NCBI GenBank assembly: GCA_949130495.1 | Contig: OX422213.1 | Location: forward strand, 203,415,660-203,479,659 | DNA: 64,000 nt | DNA from: Sambucus nigra | Lineage: Eukaryota; Streptophyta; Magnoliopsida; Dipsacales; Adoxaceae | Direction: 5' to 3' | Shown here: positions 46,880 through 59,200 of the stretch, in pieces | Position numbering within the stretch: position 1 is the stretch's first letter | How the letters are laid out: each line of letters begins with the position of its first letter | Program-made: the position numbers and the translations under genes | The notes under the pieces: model-generated | Seen by the model: only the letters and a program-made list of their open reading frames with translations | What the model was told of the DNA's origin: nothing | The model's database searches: none

Positions 46880-49800
46880 CCCCACCGACACCACCAATAG
46901 TAGAGGGTATGTTTCCTATTCATAGGCTTGAGGGTATGATTTTATTTGATACTAGGGAATCACACTCTTTCATAGAACCATATTTACACGAGTTATCGGC
47001 CTAAAATAGACAGCTTGCAGTCTCCTTATGTGTGTGGAGTCACCATTGGGTAGTGGGTTGATCATACACTTGATCTGGAGAGGTGTGGACATTGATGTGG
47101 GTTGATTATGTTTAGCCTCCATCCTTCTTGTGTTAGTTATGATGGGGTATGACATCATTGTGGGTATGGGTTGGCTAGCTGGTACTGAGCGATAGTTGAT
47201 TATTTCGGGAGGACTATTATGTTCTTTATCCCAGGTCAGGAGATATTCTTAATGGAAATGTCTCTTCCCAAGGTAGGGTCAAGAACACATCTATACTACA
47301 TTGATGAGGAGACCTCAAAGAGGTCATTATACCTTTGTACTCGATTCCAGTAGTGAGGGAATTCGAGGACATGTTCTCAGAGATACTCGGGCTGCCGCCT
47401 AGCCGGGAAATTGAGTTCGTTATTGATCTATCACCGAGTATGAGGCCAATCGCTCGAGTGCCTTATCGTATGGCCCCACTCGAGATGCGAGAGTTGAGGG
47501 AATAGATTCAACATCTCCTGGGGAAGGGTTTCATTAGGCGGAGTACATCACTGTGGGGTGCATCGGTGTTATTTGTCAAGAAGAGGGATGGATCACTTTG
47601 ATTATTTATTGATTATAGGGAGATAAATAAGGTCACGGTCCAGAATAAGTATCCATTTCCTCGAATCGATGATTTGTTTCGACCATCTGAGGGGAGAAAC
47701 TTACTTTTCCAAGATATATTTGAGGTGTGGTTATCATCAGTTGCACGTCAGAGAGGAGGACGTTCCTAAGAATGCTTTTTTGACACGATATGGGTCATAC
47801 GAGTTTAGGGTGATACCATTAGCTCACCAATGTTCCAACATTGTTCATGGATTTGATGAATCGAGTTTGATAGAGTTACTTGACCAGTTTATGATAGTGT
47901 TCATCGATGATATTCTGGTTTACTCTAGCTCTGAGGATGAGCATGTCGAGCATTTGTGGATGGTTTTGTAGACACTTCGGGATCACTAGTTGTACACAAA
48001 ATTTGAGAAGTATGGATTTTGGATCCAAGAGGTGCAATTTTTGGTCCACATTATGTCTAATAAGGGTATTGTTGTTGATCCGAGTAAGGTATCGACGGTG
48101 AGGGAGTGGGGATAGCCCACGACGCCAACTAGGTTCGCAGTTTTTGGGGGTGCTAGGATATTATCAACGATTTATTAAGGGCTTCTTAAAGCTTGCGGGT
48201 CCACTGATAAACTTGATTCATAAGGGGCTGCCATTTGTTTTGGATGACCATTTTCAGTTAGATTTTGATGATCTAGAGGATAAATTGACCTTAGCGCCTG
48301 TACTTGCACTATCTAAGGGAGGAGTGGAGTACTCATTTACACAGATGCATCCTTGTAGGGACTTTAGGGTATACTAAACCAGGAGGAGAGGGAGATATCT
48401 TATGCATCTCGAAAGATTAAGCCCCATGACAGGAAGTAACCCATATATGACTTGGAGTTAGCAGTGGTTGTGTTTGCCTTGAGGATCTGGAGGCACTATA
48501 TTTTGAGGGAGGAGTTTTCCTTATTCATGGACCATAAATCACTTCAGCATATCTTCATGCAGAAGGATCTGAACATGAGACAGAGAAGGTGGTTGGATTT
48601 TATGAAGGATTACCAGTTCGATATTCAGTATCATCTTGGCAAGGTTAACATGGTGGCAGACGCATTAAGCCAATGGCCTATTGGGGAGATAGCAGAGGTT
48701 TGGAAGGAGAGGTTTATAGAGCTTCGATATGATGATGAGGTTGCTCGGACTTGTATGTCCGTATTATTTGTCACACTCGAGATTGTTATATAGGTAAGCA
48801 TAAGTACGGGATAAGTATTGCCAGGACAGGGTTCACCAGTTGCTAGCTGATGGGGTAGAGTCGTATTGGACGAGTTCAGAGGGTGGATTTCATTTTAATT
48901 TGAGATTCATGGTTCCAGAGGATGAGGATTTGAGACATGGAGTGATGTCACAGTCTCACTAGTCCATATTTACGGTACATCCCTATGGGGATAAGATGTC
49001 CCAGGATATGTGTAAGAAGTATTGGTGGTCGGGGATGAAGCAGGACATAGTGAAGTTCGTCTCAAAGTGTTATACTTTCTATCTAGTGAAGGTAGACTAC
49101 CAGAGATTTATGGGGATGTTGAAGCCACTCGAGATTCCAGTATGGAAGTGAGAGAGCATCTCTATGGACTTCATTATCGGGTTACCACTATTATAGAGAG
49201 TTCATGACTCCATTTGGGTGGTAGTGGATCGGTTAACTAAGATGGCCCATTTTCTATCGGTTTGAACGGATTTTAAGATAAGATAGTATGCACTGTTGTT
49301 CATTGAAGAGATAGTATGGTTACACGGGGGTTTGATTAATATTGTGTTCGATTGGGACAAGAACTTTGTGTCCCATTTCTGGCACAGTTTCAGGAGGCCA
49401 TGGGCACGAATTTACGGTTAAGTATAACGTATCACCCCACAAATAGATGGGCAGATAAAGAGAGTTAATCAGATGCTAGAGGATATGCTGAGGATGTGCA
49501 TACTTGACTTCAGGGGAGGATGGAAGTATTACCTTCCATTGGTAGAGTTTGTGTATAACAAATCCTACCAGTTCACCATCGGTATGGCACCATTGGAGGA
49601 ATTATATGGACGACCTTGTCATTCGCCCGGTTGTTAGTTAGAGCTGGGGGACAACAAGTTATTGGGGCCATAGATGATTAAGGACACCACTGCTAAGATT
49701 GAGTTGATCCGAGGGAGCATCCAAATAGCTCAAGATAGGAAGAAGATCTATGCCGATGAAGATAGGAGGCATATAGAGTTAGAGTTTGGTGACCATATTT

Positions 49801-50245
49801 TGGTGCGAGTGTCTCTCATGAAGGCAGTAATGAGGTTCAATAAAAAGGGGAATCTAGCGCCGAGATAAGTGAGATCATTTTTTATTATTGAGAGGGTGGG
49901 ACCAGTGTCATATAGTTTGGGACTACCGGAGCGCTTACAGCGAATTCACGATGTGTTCTGCGTGTCATCGCTGAAGAGGTACTGAAGGAGCGAGAGGTAT
50001 TTTTGGCACGTTCCATTGGAAGAGATAAACTTGCATCCAAATATCTCGTATGAGGAGATATTAGTGGCGATACTTGATTGTAGTGAGCATAAGTTGTGGT
50101 CTAAAGTGGTAACCTTAGTTCGAGTTCAGTGGGGGCACATGATGTTGACAAGTCAACATGGGAGAGGGAGGATGACATGCGTGAGTAGTATTCAGAGTTA
50201 TTCACCACAGGTATGTCCCAATTTTGAGGGCGAAATTCATTTGTA
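46880..50245 (+). pseudogene. Gypsy pol relic (PR, RT, RNase H, IN)
   Basis: Protease remnant GMILFDTRESHSFIEP (about 46934): the family's D-S/T-G-A-T-H-S-F-I has lost its Gly. RT runs from [21 protein letters not shown] and [20 protein letters not shown] (47400-47590) to FIDDILVYS (about 47900), with a frameshift near 47665. RNase [39 protein letters not shown] (48450-48680). The integrase zinc site is broken: its second CxxC is reduced to CYTF. The catalytic core keeps SISMDFIIGLP (about 49155-49190), WVVVDRLTKMAHFLS (about 49220-49260) and FDWDKNFVSHFW. The C-terminus has GDHILVRVSL, RLQRIHDVFCVSSLKRY, NISYEEILVAILD and TWEREDDMRE. Stops and frameshifts occur throughout. Confidence 0.9.
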
Positions 50246-50257
50246 AGTGGGGAAGAA
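50246..50257 (+). promoter_or_regulatory. Gypsy polypurine tract
   Basis: AGTGGGGAAGAA immediately before the 3' LTR. Confidence 0.85.
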
Positions 50258-52380
50258 TGTAACTCCCTGTATTTCTGAGTAATAAATATTTAATTAATTC
50301 GGCTAATTTAAAATTACACGTGTGATGTAATTTATTTGAATTAATTATTATATGATTATTAAAATATTAATCGGGAGAGATAATGATTATTATTTATGTA
50401 ATATAATTACTAAATGTATTGTAAATAATTATTTTACGTCATATCGAGTGATAGTGACGTGACAGTATTATATCTCACCTGTAAGTCGAGTGTAGACTAT
50501 ATGAGGTCGAGATAGGAAATTATTGTAGGGTTGCTCAAATGGTGATTTCAAGGTCAGGGTTGGTTCAGAAAGGTTGAGATAGTCAAAATAGTGTACTTAG
50601 GGGTAGTAATTGGGTCTCGGGATCTTTTTAGACATAATCGAGCCTACACGGGGGTGTTCGGGTCATTTGGGCTTGACCTGTTAACTTAATTTCGGGATTA
50701 GAGATATTTAACCTAAGTCTAAGAGGGTTGGTGAGTAGCCATTTGCATTTTAACTCTAAGAACTTAAGATAAGAGAAGAGGAATAAAGTGAGGAGCTTTG
50801 GGGAGCTAAATCAAAGAGGACTTGGGGGTGTTCTTCATCAATTCATCTACTACATCATGTAATCAGACCCTACAATCTCTATAAGGCAAGTAATTAACTT
50901 GATTTCGATTTGAATAGCGGAATTTCATGTTTATATTATAGTATGTGTTGCCAAAATTCATTTTTGGGAGGGTGTCATATGTTAAATTTGGATTCGGGGA
51001 GATTTAAATATTATGTGTGGAATTGATGTTTAATTACTGTGCAGATACTATCATGAGATGTTGGGATGCGATTTAGAGTCAGAATCCAGTAGCTAACATT
51101 GTTTGATTCAGATTTGTGAATTGAATTGAAAATGAGATCTAATGTAATTGAGGGGAAAAAAATAATTCGTGAACCCTAGAAATTTTATTGAAAACCAGTG
51201 ATGATTGATGATATATATTTTTGTTAGAACCTATTTATGGATGTAATAAATATGGGACATTATTTGGTAGAGGTCTGGATTGAAGTTTTGGAGGTTTAAG
51301 GTTTAAAAATGGTGTAAAACAGACTCGGGGAAAAAGAGCCCTCGTCAATCGGTCGATTGATCGATTGGGATCATTGATCAATCGATGACCTCTGAAGGCC
51401 CTAATTTAATTTGGGATTATTCTAGGATTATTTATTTAGCAAAAAATAAAGAGGGGGCCTATTTACTAGTGTTTGTGGATTGATATATTTGGGATTAGAA
51501 CGATGAGAAAAGGTGAGAAACATAAATAATCAAAATTGAGTGAAATAAATTCATAAATGATTAAATACAGGCCGAGTGCGTGAGTCAGGGTATATGAGAA
51601 AATGAAGCTACACTTAATGTATGTGAAATTAAATAAATTAAAAGTCGGGATATAGACTCGGGAATTAAGGGCTAGTGCTATGGGAGTTAGGCACGGATTA
51701 GCCGGATTTTATTTAATTATATATATACGGATAGTGGGATAGTGTATATATATATAAACTTATGTACTTTATAAATTTCAATGTTAGATATTTTGAGAAT
51801 ACATAACCCTCTAGTTCTATCATAGGAGGTTGTGCAATGTGGGTGAATCCCCTGGCTAGTGAATGCTGGGAGAGTATAATCCCACGTCATATCGTCCGGT
51901 ATTTTTATTGTGTGATTTATTTTCGAGGTGGAACGTTTTGGGTATGATTCGGTCTCACACTCTGGGAAATATGACCGCCTACACTATGTTTGCGATTTAT
52001 TTACCTATTTTAGTTTGAGTTAACCAATTTAAGGTAACATGGTTAGAGTGAGCATACCTGGGATGATAGCATTTTAGAGACAAGCATTCGGTGAGTTATA
52101 ACTCGAAAGGACGGTTACTATACGCTACATGTGTGTAAATGTTGTAGTATGCTAATACGTATATAATAAGAGTAACTAATTATGTATGGGATAAATACAT
52201 ATTGTGTGAATGTATTTCATATATAACTAGTGTGAAGGTTATATAAGCAATTAAAGTTGAAATGATTAAATAAGTTAATGAGTAGAACAACTTATTAATT
52301 AAAGTAAGTAATACTCGAGTTAGAGTACCGGAATAAAAAGAGTGTACGGAGGCTAGTTAGGTGGTAAATAAGTTAGAGTA
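50258..52380 (+). repeat. Gypsy 3' LTR, truncated
   Basis: Starts TGTAACTCCCTGTATTTCTG and follows the 5' LTR to about 52360 (GTGTACGGAGGCTAGTTAGG), then diverges. The last ~800 bp of the LTR are missing. An ATCGAT-type palindrome cluster lies at 51347-51388. Confidence 0.88.
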
Positions 52381-52519
52381 GTGAAATAATTGAGGGAGTG
52401 GTAAAATTGTGAGAGATAAACCAATCTGTAATTTATAGTGGAAATAAGAGGAAACAAGAAGTGTTTGAATTTTTTTATAACAGAAGAATCAGTTAATAAA
52501 ATTCAAATTTTTGACTCAT

Positions 52520-53800
52520 CAAACAAGGATGGAGGAAAGGTAGAGGTTGTTCAGAAGACTCGCCACCGAGCCCAATGATTATTCTAAGTTGGAACTAAGA
52601 GGGTTAGGGAATACCTTGGCATTTCGAGCTTTTTGCGAAGCATAGAGAAAAAAAAACTGCAACGTTTTTATCAGAAGCTATAAGGCCCGATTTGTGAGTT
52701 TTATTTTGGAGAGAAAAGATAGGAAAGGAATGGAAAGTGGGTTTTCTTTCCTTTGTTTGGGAGTTTAAGTAAGAAAGAAAGTGACTTTCTCTGGTTTGAG
52801 AATTTAAAAGGAGAGAAAAAAAAGGAAATTTAAAAAAAAAAAACTCCCTTCCTTTCTCTTCAAAAATTTCTTTCCAAATCAGAAAGAAATGGAGAGAATG
52901 GAAATATTTTTAATGAATTGTACCATCTTTCCATTAAAAAAATATTCCTCCCAAACACAAGAAAGAAAGTTATTTTCTTTTCTCCCCCAAACTCCTTTCT
53001 CTTCTCTTCATTTATTTTCTCTCTTATCAAATTTCCCTTATTTTCTTTGCTCTCCTAATAAAAAAAAATTCCTTTCTTTTCTCTCCAAAACTCCCAAATT
53101 AGCCCAAGAGAAATTTTAAGTCATTATAAGGAAAACATGTTTAGATATGGGAGTTTATGTGGATAGCAAGAACTTAGTTTAAGGGTTTGCCTTGATGATG
53201 AAGAAAATTGTACACATCTAGATAAAGAGTACATATCTTCATCAGATTTAGAGTGAAATTTGTTTATCTAAAGAGAAGTACATGGCATGGATATTCACAT
53301 GATTTTATGGATATCCACAAATCAGAAAAAGAAAACTAGGGTGTTAAATTTTGAAAAAAATAAGAACTCACAACAAATTGCCATCGGTTTGTGAAGGGGA
53401 TTTCAATGAATTTTTATTCAATCAAGCTAAGGTGGGTGTAGGTAAAAGGCCTGGATGGAAAATCCAGAAATTTTGAGAGGTGGTGGACAAATGTAGGGTC
53501 AAGGATATTAGTTTTTCCAGATATGAATTCACGTGGAGTAAAGGCCACACGGGAGAAAGATTATATCACTTCTTTACAACTACTAACTTGGAATGCACTT
53601 ATCCAAAAGTGTGCAACATGTAGAACATCAAGGGTCGAATCACTTTCTAATTCTATTAAGTACTAGTACCCAATTTTGAAATTTTTAATAGAAGGAAGAT
53701 AAATAAAGTTCACAAGTTTCAAGTTTACTAGACTTCAGAGGATGACTATGAAGAGGTGATTAAAAATTCTTGGGATGATAACACATGTTCAAATTAGGTG
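52520..53800 (+). pseudogene. LINE ORF2 endonuclease relic, split by a MITE
   Basis: Left of the MITE: KLELRGLGNTLAFRAF (about 52588-52640), equivalent to the usual start WNCRGLGN of the endonuclease, and TFLSEA just before 52683. Right of it: VCEGDFNEFLFNQ (about 53390-53430), PGWKIQKFREVVDKCRVKDI and FSRYEFTWSKGHTGERLYHF (about 53450-53570), which is the typical plant L1 apurinic-endonuclease core. Stops occur in all frames. No RT domain follows, so only the 5' part of ORF2 remains. Confidence 0.8.
52684..53105. mobile_element. AG/CT-rich MITE, ~420 bp
   Basis: The left end (GGCCCGATTTGTGAGTTTT, then GGAGAGAAAAG) is mirrored at the right (CTTTTCTCTCC, then AAAACTCCCAAATTAGCCC). This gives a gapped terminal inverted repeat of about 40 bp. 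The middle is purine-rich on the left half and pyrimidine-rich on the right half, so the whole unit can fold into one long hairpin. The target duplication is unclear (possibly AAG). It interrupts the LINE endonuclease. Confidence 0.65.
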
Positions 53801-54255
53801 TTTTTGTTTTCACCCTCTATATCAATTTCTAGACTCTGGTTGGAAAATAAATGAGTTTTAACTATTACATTGAAAAAGACGCTTCTCTCCTATTTATAAT
53901 CCTTGTTCAATTTACTCTTTAGAAAAAACAACCAGGACTTAAAACATCCCAAACCCAATTGATCCAAACACCAATTTATACCAGTCCCCTAAGTTATGAA
54001 CTCGGGTTATTAAACAAGTAACCCAAAATTCTAAAAGAGACACGTTAACATCAAACATAAAGAGAAGTAAAGTTAAAGAATTTGGAATGGGAAAAAATTA
54101 TTGGCATCATAGCCAAAAATGAAAAAACAGTGGCAAGTCTCAAGAGTTCAACAAAAATATGAAAGCATTTAAAACCAAAGATGATTATTTGTAGTTTCGA
54201 ACCCATCATAAATCTAAATCTTTTGTTAAATTATAAACATGAAATTTCAAATTTT
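53801..54255. other. AT-rich sequence, nothing recognised
   Basis: May contain further degraded LINE sequence; no motif was found. Confidence 0.4.
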
Positions 54256-54432
<177 letters not shown>

Positions 54433-54849
54433 GTGCAGAAAAATTCACAATAAAAGATTCACGAAAGTAATAAAAAAAAGAGCAGAAAGTAAATGAAATC
54501 ACACAACAACTTGCCTACGTCCACGGAGATGTTACTTGTTTTTCTTATTAAGTGTCTCTTAATGATTATAGTTTTTCATCCCTTTGCCCTGGGTCAAAGA
54601 GTACAATTTATACATATGCTTGTTACGGAGATCGAGTTATGTGAGGAATTTTTTCATTCGTGGATTGACTTTGAGGTTCTTGGATATCTCGATCTAGATT
54701 CTCACCACTTGATTTGACCATATTCACGAGTGTCCTCCTCTAACTAAATTTCCCGTGTAGAAGTTAAGTCATTATTTGGTCCGGACCAATATAACTCAAG
54801 TTATATTGATCGATTAATCTCATTGGCTTGTAAAAAATGGGCTCCCACA
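54433..54849 (-). repeat. 3' LTR of the Tat-like element (partial)
   Basis: On the minus strand the LTR begins TGTGGGAGCCCATTTTTTAC at 54849, preceded by the PPT-like TTTCAGGGGCAAT. Lower down it carries CCGTGGACGTAGGCAAGTTG (about 54504-54523), a motif common in the R/U5 region of plant Tat LTRs. The outer end runs into the CT/TA microsatellite and could not be fixed. Confidence 0.6.
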
Positions 54850-54862
54850 ATTGCCCCTGAAA
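54850..54862 (-). promoter_or_regulatory. Polypurine-tract region of the Tat-like element
   Basis: Minus strand TTTCAGGGGCAAT just before the LTR start. Confidence 0.5.
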
Positions 54863-55260
54863 TCTTTAGGTTATTAATTATGGGCCAAAAGATTTCAACT
54901 GGTCCAAAAGGTCCAAATCCTTAATGGCATAATTGCAATAGTAAATCTTGAAACAAGGGTACATTTGTCCAAAAGGTGGTAATGTAGCGCCAAAATCTTC
55001 CTAGGAAATTGAAACTCATCATTTGAGTGTTCTGGTGATCAGTCGAGACTTATCCAAGTGTCTGTTCACTGCACTTGGCCATCATTGCACATCTCCCATT
55101 CCTAAGATCCTTTTTTGCTTCAAAAGTAGAAGTTCTTATTCTTTTCTTCTTTCTCAAAGCTTTCTACTGCCTGTAAGTTACTGTATTCATCTCTTCATTG
55201 GCTGTTCTTCTCTGTATTAGCTAGTTACTGTAGCTAGGGTTTCTTCTTATTTGTTCAGTT

Positions 55261-56322
55261 ATGTCTATCTTAGATGGTAAATCTGTAGAGAAATTTAGGA
55301 GTAAGTGAAATATTACTAATTAGGTGATCATTGACTGTTCCCACCTTCCCCATAACATTAGTAGGGTTGATGGGGGACACTGGATTCACACTCTCTTAAT
55401 AACTCAAGGGGGTTTGACATTTCCCCTGAACGAGCTGTTTCTTAGATTCTTTAGATATTTTTCCATTGTTCCTGCTTAGTGTGCCCCCAACGTATGGAAG
55501 AGAGTTAATGGTTTCCATAGGATAAATACTCTCTATGGGATAAAGTTAGGTCTTCCTGAGATATGCTATTGTTATGTGCTCTCGAAGACCAAAAAGGGTC
55601 TATTATATCTGAAAACCAGAAGAGCTAAGCGAGTTCTGGTTGTAAATTTCCTAAATTCCCACAAAGACTACTGGGAAAGTGAATTCATTGCAAAGAACTA
55701 GCAACACCCCCCCACTATTGGAGGGGAGAGACCACACGACCTTTCGATTTTTGACTATGGTGTGGCCGAAATAGGTCACTTACTCTTTTTTCCTTTCTGC
55801 TAACTTCTTATAGATTCCTCTCATTCTTGTGGATGATTTCCCCCTTCTTTATTATTACAGATCGTACCGGGAACCATGATCCTGACATTACTGAGATCAA
55901 TACTTAAGAGATCACGAAAGCCTGGAGCATAAAAGAGAGATTGTCAAATGGTGAGAATCATATGTCGGTGTCCTTTCTTTTGGAATACAAAAACACAGGC
56001 ATCAATTTTATTGCTCGTCCAGCTGATCAATTTCCAGTTTTGAGAGATCTAAAGGTACGTCTCTCTAAGGAGGAGATCTCTAAATAAGAAGAGTAAGAGA
56101 GAAGATGAGGAGCATAAGTTGGAGGAGAAGAAGAGGAAGAAGAAGATATGGCTTCGTTAGTCAAGAAGAGGAGGTTGAGGCTTCTTGACGACGATGATGA
56201 CCATGCAGTCTTGTCCGATAGGATCCCTACATTAAAGATCTTTGTGGAAAATTCTCCCAAGGGCAGTGGTACTGGACCATCTGATAAAAAAAGAGCAAGA
56301 ATAGGATAAAGAAAATAAGAGA

Positions 56323-56390
<68 letters not shown>

Positions 56391-58165
56391 AGAGAGAAGG
56401 AGAGAGAGAAAGTAGAGGCTAAGAGGTTAGCCTTGTAGTCCACTGATGGACCCACCATACCTAGTCTTGAGGAAGTTAGTATGGGCGACTCCCCTTTTTT
56501 AGCTTCAGACCTCCTAAAGAGGTCAGTGCTCATCGCTGATCGCAAGAGGTCTTTGAAGCTGGGGCATCTCAAATTTCCATTAAGATCGCACAGGGGATGG
56601 CTCTGGTAAGTCTCTCTTACTTGTTTTTTCTTTTTGTTATTCCTCGTTTCTGTTCTAATTCCCTATTGTTTTGTTTTCTTTAAAAATGTTATCTGACTTC
56701 ACTACCCTCCTGGATAATCATTCTAACAGCTTCATAAGGGAGGAAGAGCTTAAAAAGGCCGTAGAGACCGAGAAAGTGGCCTTAGAGGCTAAAAAGGCTG
56801 CCTTTGCTAACGCTCAACAATCATGGGAGAATGAAAAGAAGAATATGTCTAAGGCCTATTATGCCTTGGAGGCTTCTTAAAAGGTGATAGTTACTGAGAA
56901 GTCAGAATTAGTGGTGGCCAACAAAGAATTTACTGACAAGGTCGCCAAGCTGGAAGGCGACCTTCCCCAAGCCAAGGATGACAAATACCTAGAAGGCTTC
57001 TATAAATATTAGGAGGATGTTTAATGCCAAATGGTTTATTCTTGCAAGGTCTCCTTTAAGAGGGGATGGGACCAAGCTTTAAATGCTGCTAGCACCCCTG
57101 CAAGTTATGATCTCTTCAGCCTTCACTCTCCTGGTCTGGACCTTTTTATTTAATATAAAGAAGGAGAGGGTAACGATCAAGTTGCTGGAAATACAGAGAT
57201 CATCCCTGATATGGTTGGTGAGAGCACTAGTTCTAGCCAGGAGCAGCAGGTAGTCAATAAGGGGAAGACTAAGGTTGGGGAAGATTAGATGAAAGACTAG
57301 GGCTCTCGTAGACTATGAGTTATAGTTTTCCTTGTACAATTTTTAGTTTTGGTTGGTCTCTACCCTTATTTTGTAAACTTCATGTACTGGCCAATGGACC
57401 TCTTCCCCTTTGTGATACTGAAAATTTTCCCCTTGGTTCATGTGTTCATCTACTTGAGTTTATACTAATGCTTGCTTTTGATTTGACATGTATTGTTTGT
57501 AGTTAGTTGATTTAGATCGCTCCATTTCTCCTAATTCTCAACTATGGAGTATTCTTGGACCTGATATCAGTTTACAAGCTCGCAAATCCTTCGTGAAGAT
57601 TTACAAATCACTCATAGCTAGGAATAAACAATACAAAAACCAGACTGAAATAATTGCCAAGCTAAAGGATAACCTTCAGGAGATGAAAGCGATAAGGGCG
57701 TCTGTTCAAGAGGAAGTTAATTCCCCGAAGGCCTAACTTTTAGCGAGGACTGAGATCGACCAAGTGGGTGAGGTCCTACAGTCTGAGAATTATGTTTTCA
57801 TAAAGGAGGTGGAGATCTTGAAATCTTTCATCGGGGTATTAAAAGATAACGTCAAGAAGCCGGGATATTCTTTTAAGGCGAGACCCAGAAAGCTTTGGGG
57901 AGAAGGTTATAATGTTGGTTGGGTAGATGCCCCAGTAAAACTGAAGGAGGCTGAGAGAGTTTCTTTCTCTCAAGGATGGCTGAGTGCTCTTGAGGAGGCG
58001 AGAACTCTGAAGAAATCCAAGCTTTGGTACAAATACCAGGTTGAATTTCCTATCTATAGCCATAATCCCTTCTCGATAGATGATGAATGGATTCTCACCG
58101 TTGCCATTCCTCCCCAACTCTTGGACCAATACCTTGATGAAGATGTCGAGGAATTTGCCCCGTAG
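55261..58165 (+). pseudogene. Antisense extra gene of a Tat-like element (PF04195-like, coiled-coil)
   Basis: Plus-strand relic, opposite to the neighbouring pol. The first block (55261-55700) starts MSILDGKSVEKF. Through stops it reads GGLTFPLNELFLRFFRYFSI, CAPNVWKRVNGFHRIN and RRAKRVLVVNFLNSHKDYWE, the pattern of the 'putative gypsy-type transposase' N-terminal domain (PF04195). A second block follows a likely 3' splice site (TTATTACAG at 55852-55860): DRTGNHDPDI and FIARPADQFPVLRDL. Further exons encode Lys/Glu-rich coiled coil (56671-56880; EEELKKAVETEKVALEAKKA) and a conserved C-terminal region (57764-58165; GYNVGWVDAPVKLKEAERV, WLSALEEAR). Several stops are present. A polyadenylation-like AATAAATAA lies at about 58281. 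Tat elements such as Grande carry an antisense gene in this place. Confidence 0.65.
56325..56386. repeat. (GA)n microsatellite inside the antisense gene relic
   Basis: About 30 GA units, expanded within an acidic/basic low-complexity coding segment. Confidence 0.97.
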
Positions 58166-59200
58166 CCCGATGATGGTTAGAGGGCAACTATAGCAGAATA
58201 TCTTTCTCGATGCCCTAACCCCCCTCATAGGCTTTTGTATATCTATTTTTGGTTTTGTGATTGTAACCTCGTATCCATAATAAATAATTTTCTTATGTTT
58301 TGAGCATTATGTTGACTAGAAATTTTTGTTTTTCGTAGGTTACTAAGAACTTTTATCGAACAAAATTATATTGATCTACCAATCGTAGGCTTTAAGTAGG
58401 CTAGTGCTTAGTTTGAATCGTTTTGGGCCTTGGCATCTGACTAAATGATATTTAAGTTCTAGAACTTTACCTTTAATTATGTTTGAACATTCTCCCAGTC
58501 CAATATGCAAAGCAGTATCCTTCCATTCACTTTACCTTTTAGGTCGTGTCATCACACTTCCTTAGGCCTAAGTGAGATGATGGCGAGAATGTACTTGGTT
58601 ATTGGGTCGTCCACCTGAGCAAGTTTTTTTTGCAACCAATAAATGCTGGAGACCAACTAAAGTTAGCTTTATTTCCTATAGATCCCTAGTAGGGCTTTGG
58701 TTGTTGCGGGGGCAACTCATGAGTCCCTGTGTGGTAAAAATAAGGTCCTGAGGGTAATCCGAAGTTATTTGCACTTAACTTTCTAACCTTGTTAACTAAT
58801 CATTCAAAATATGGACAAAAGAGATATCATTAGAAAGGTGATAATTAATGAGGTATAATAGAGATGAGTTAGGCAACCAATGTGATCTTTTAGAATAGAT
58901 GGGCCAGTCCGGCCTTTTATTCACTGTAAATTATCTTATTCATTACAAAAAACTAAAAATCTTCCTAAATAAAAAAGATAAGAAAGAAGATCTAAAAGTA
59001 GAAGTTCTTGAGATTAGGTGCGTTCCATACTCTCGGTATCTCCCTGCCCTCTAGCGTTTCCAAGTGATATGCTCCTTGGAGAGCATCTCTGATCACTTTA
59101 AATGGTCCTTCCCAGTTTAGTCCCAGTTTTCCATCTCATGGTTTTACGGCACTACCGAGGACTTTTCACAGGATATAGTGTCTATTAAAACTTCCTCGGA
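58166..59200. other. Non-coding spacer between antisense gene and integrase
   Basis: No open frame of note. It starts with the 3'-UTR-like part of the antisense relic. Confidence 0.5.

Larger units (their letters stand above)
39695..52380 (+). mobile_element. Tekay/Del-like Ty3/gypsy retrotransposon with nested solo LTR
   Basis: The order is 5' LTR (39695-42046 and 44989-45467, split by a solo LTR), PBS, gag, pol in gypsy order (PR-RT-RNase H-IN), PPT, and 3' LTR from 50258. The 3' LTR stops matching after about 52360, some 300 bp before the point where the nested LTR sits in the 5' copy, so it is truncated. The C-terminal pattern TWEREDDMRE..YSELF after integrase and the start MPPKRG are typical of the Tekay/Del chromovirus lineage. 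All coding regions have many stops, so the element is inactive. No target duplication can be tested because the right end is lost. Confidence 0.9.

Noticed and set aside
46481..46897. Overlapping plus and minus frames of about 100 residues
   Set aside because: Both fall in the degraded gag C-terminus and zinc-knuckle region of the gypsy element, with no independent protein signature.
56027..56572. 181-residue minus-strand frame with a Ser/Leu run
   Set aside because: The run is the translated (GA)n microsatellite; the frame is antisense to the coiled-coil gene relic and has no recognisable domain.
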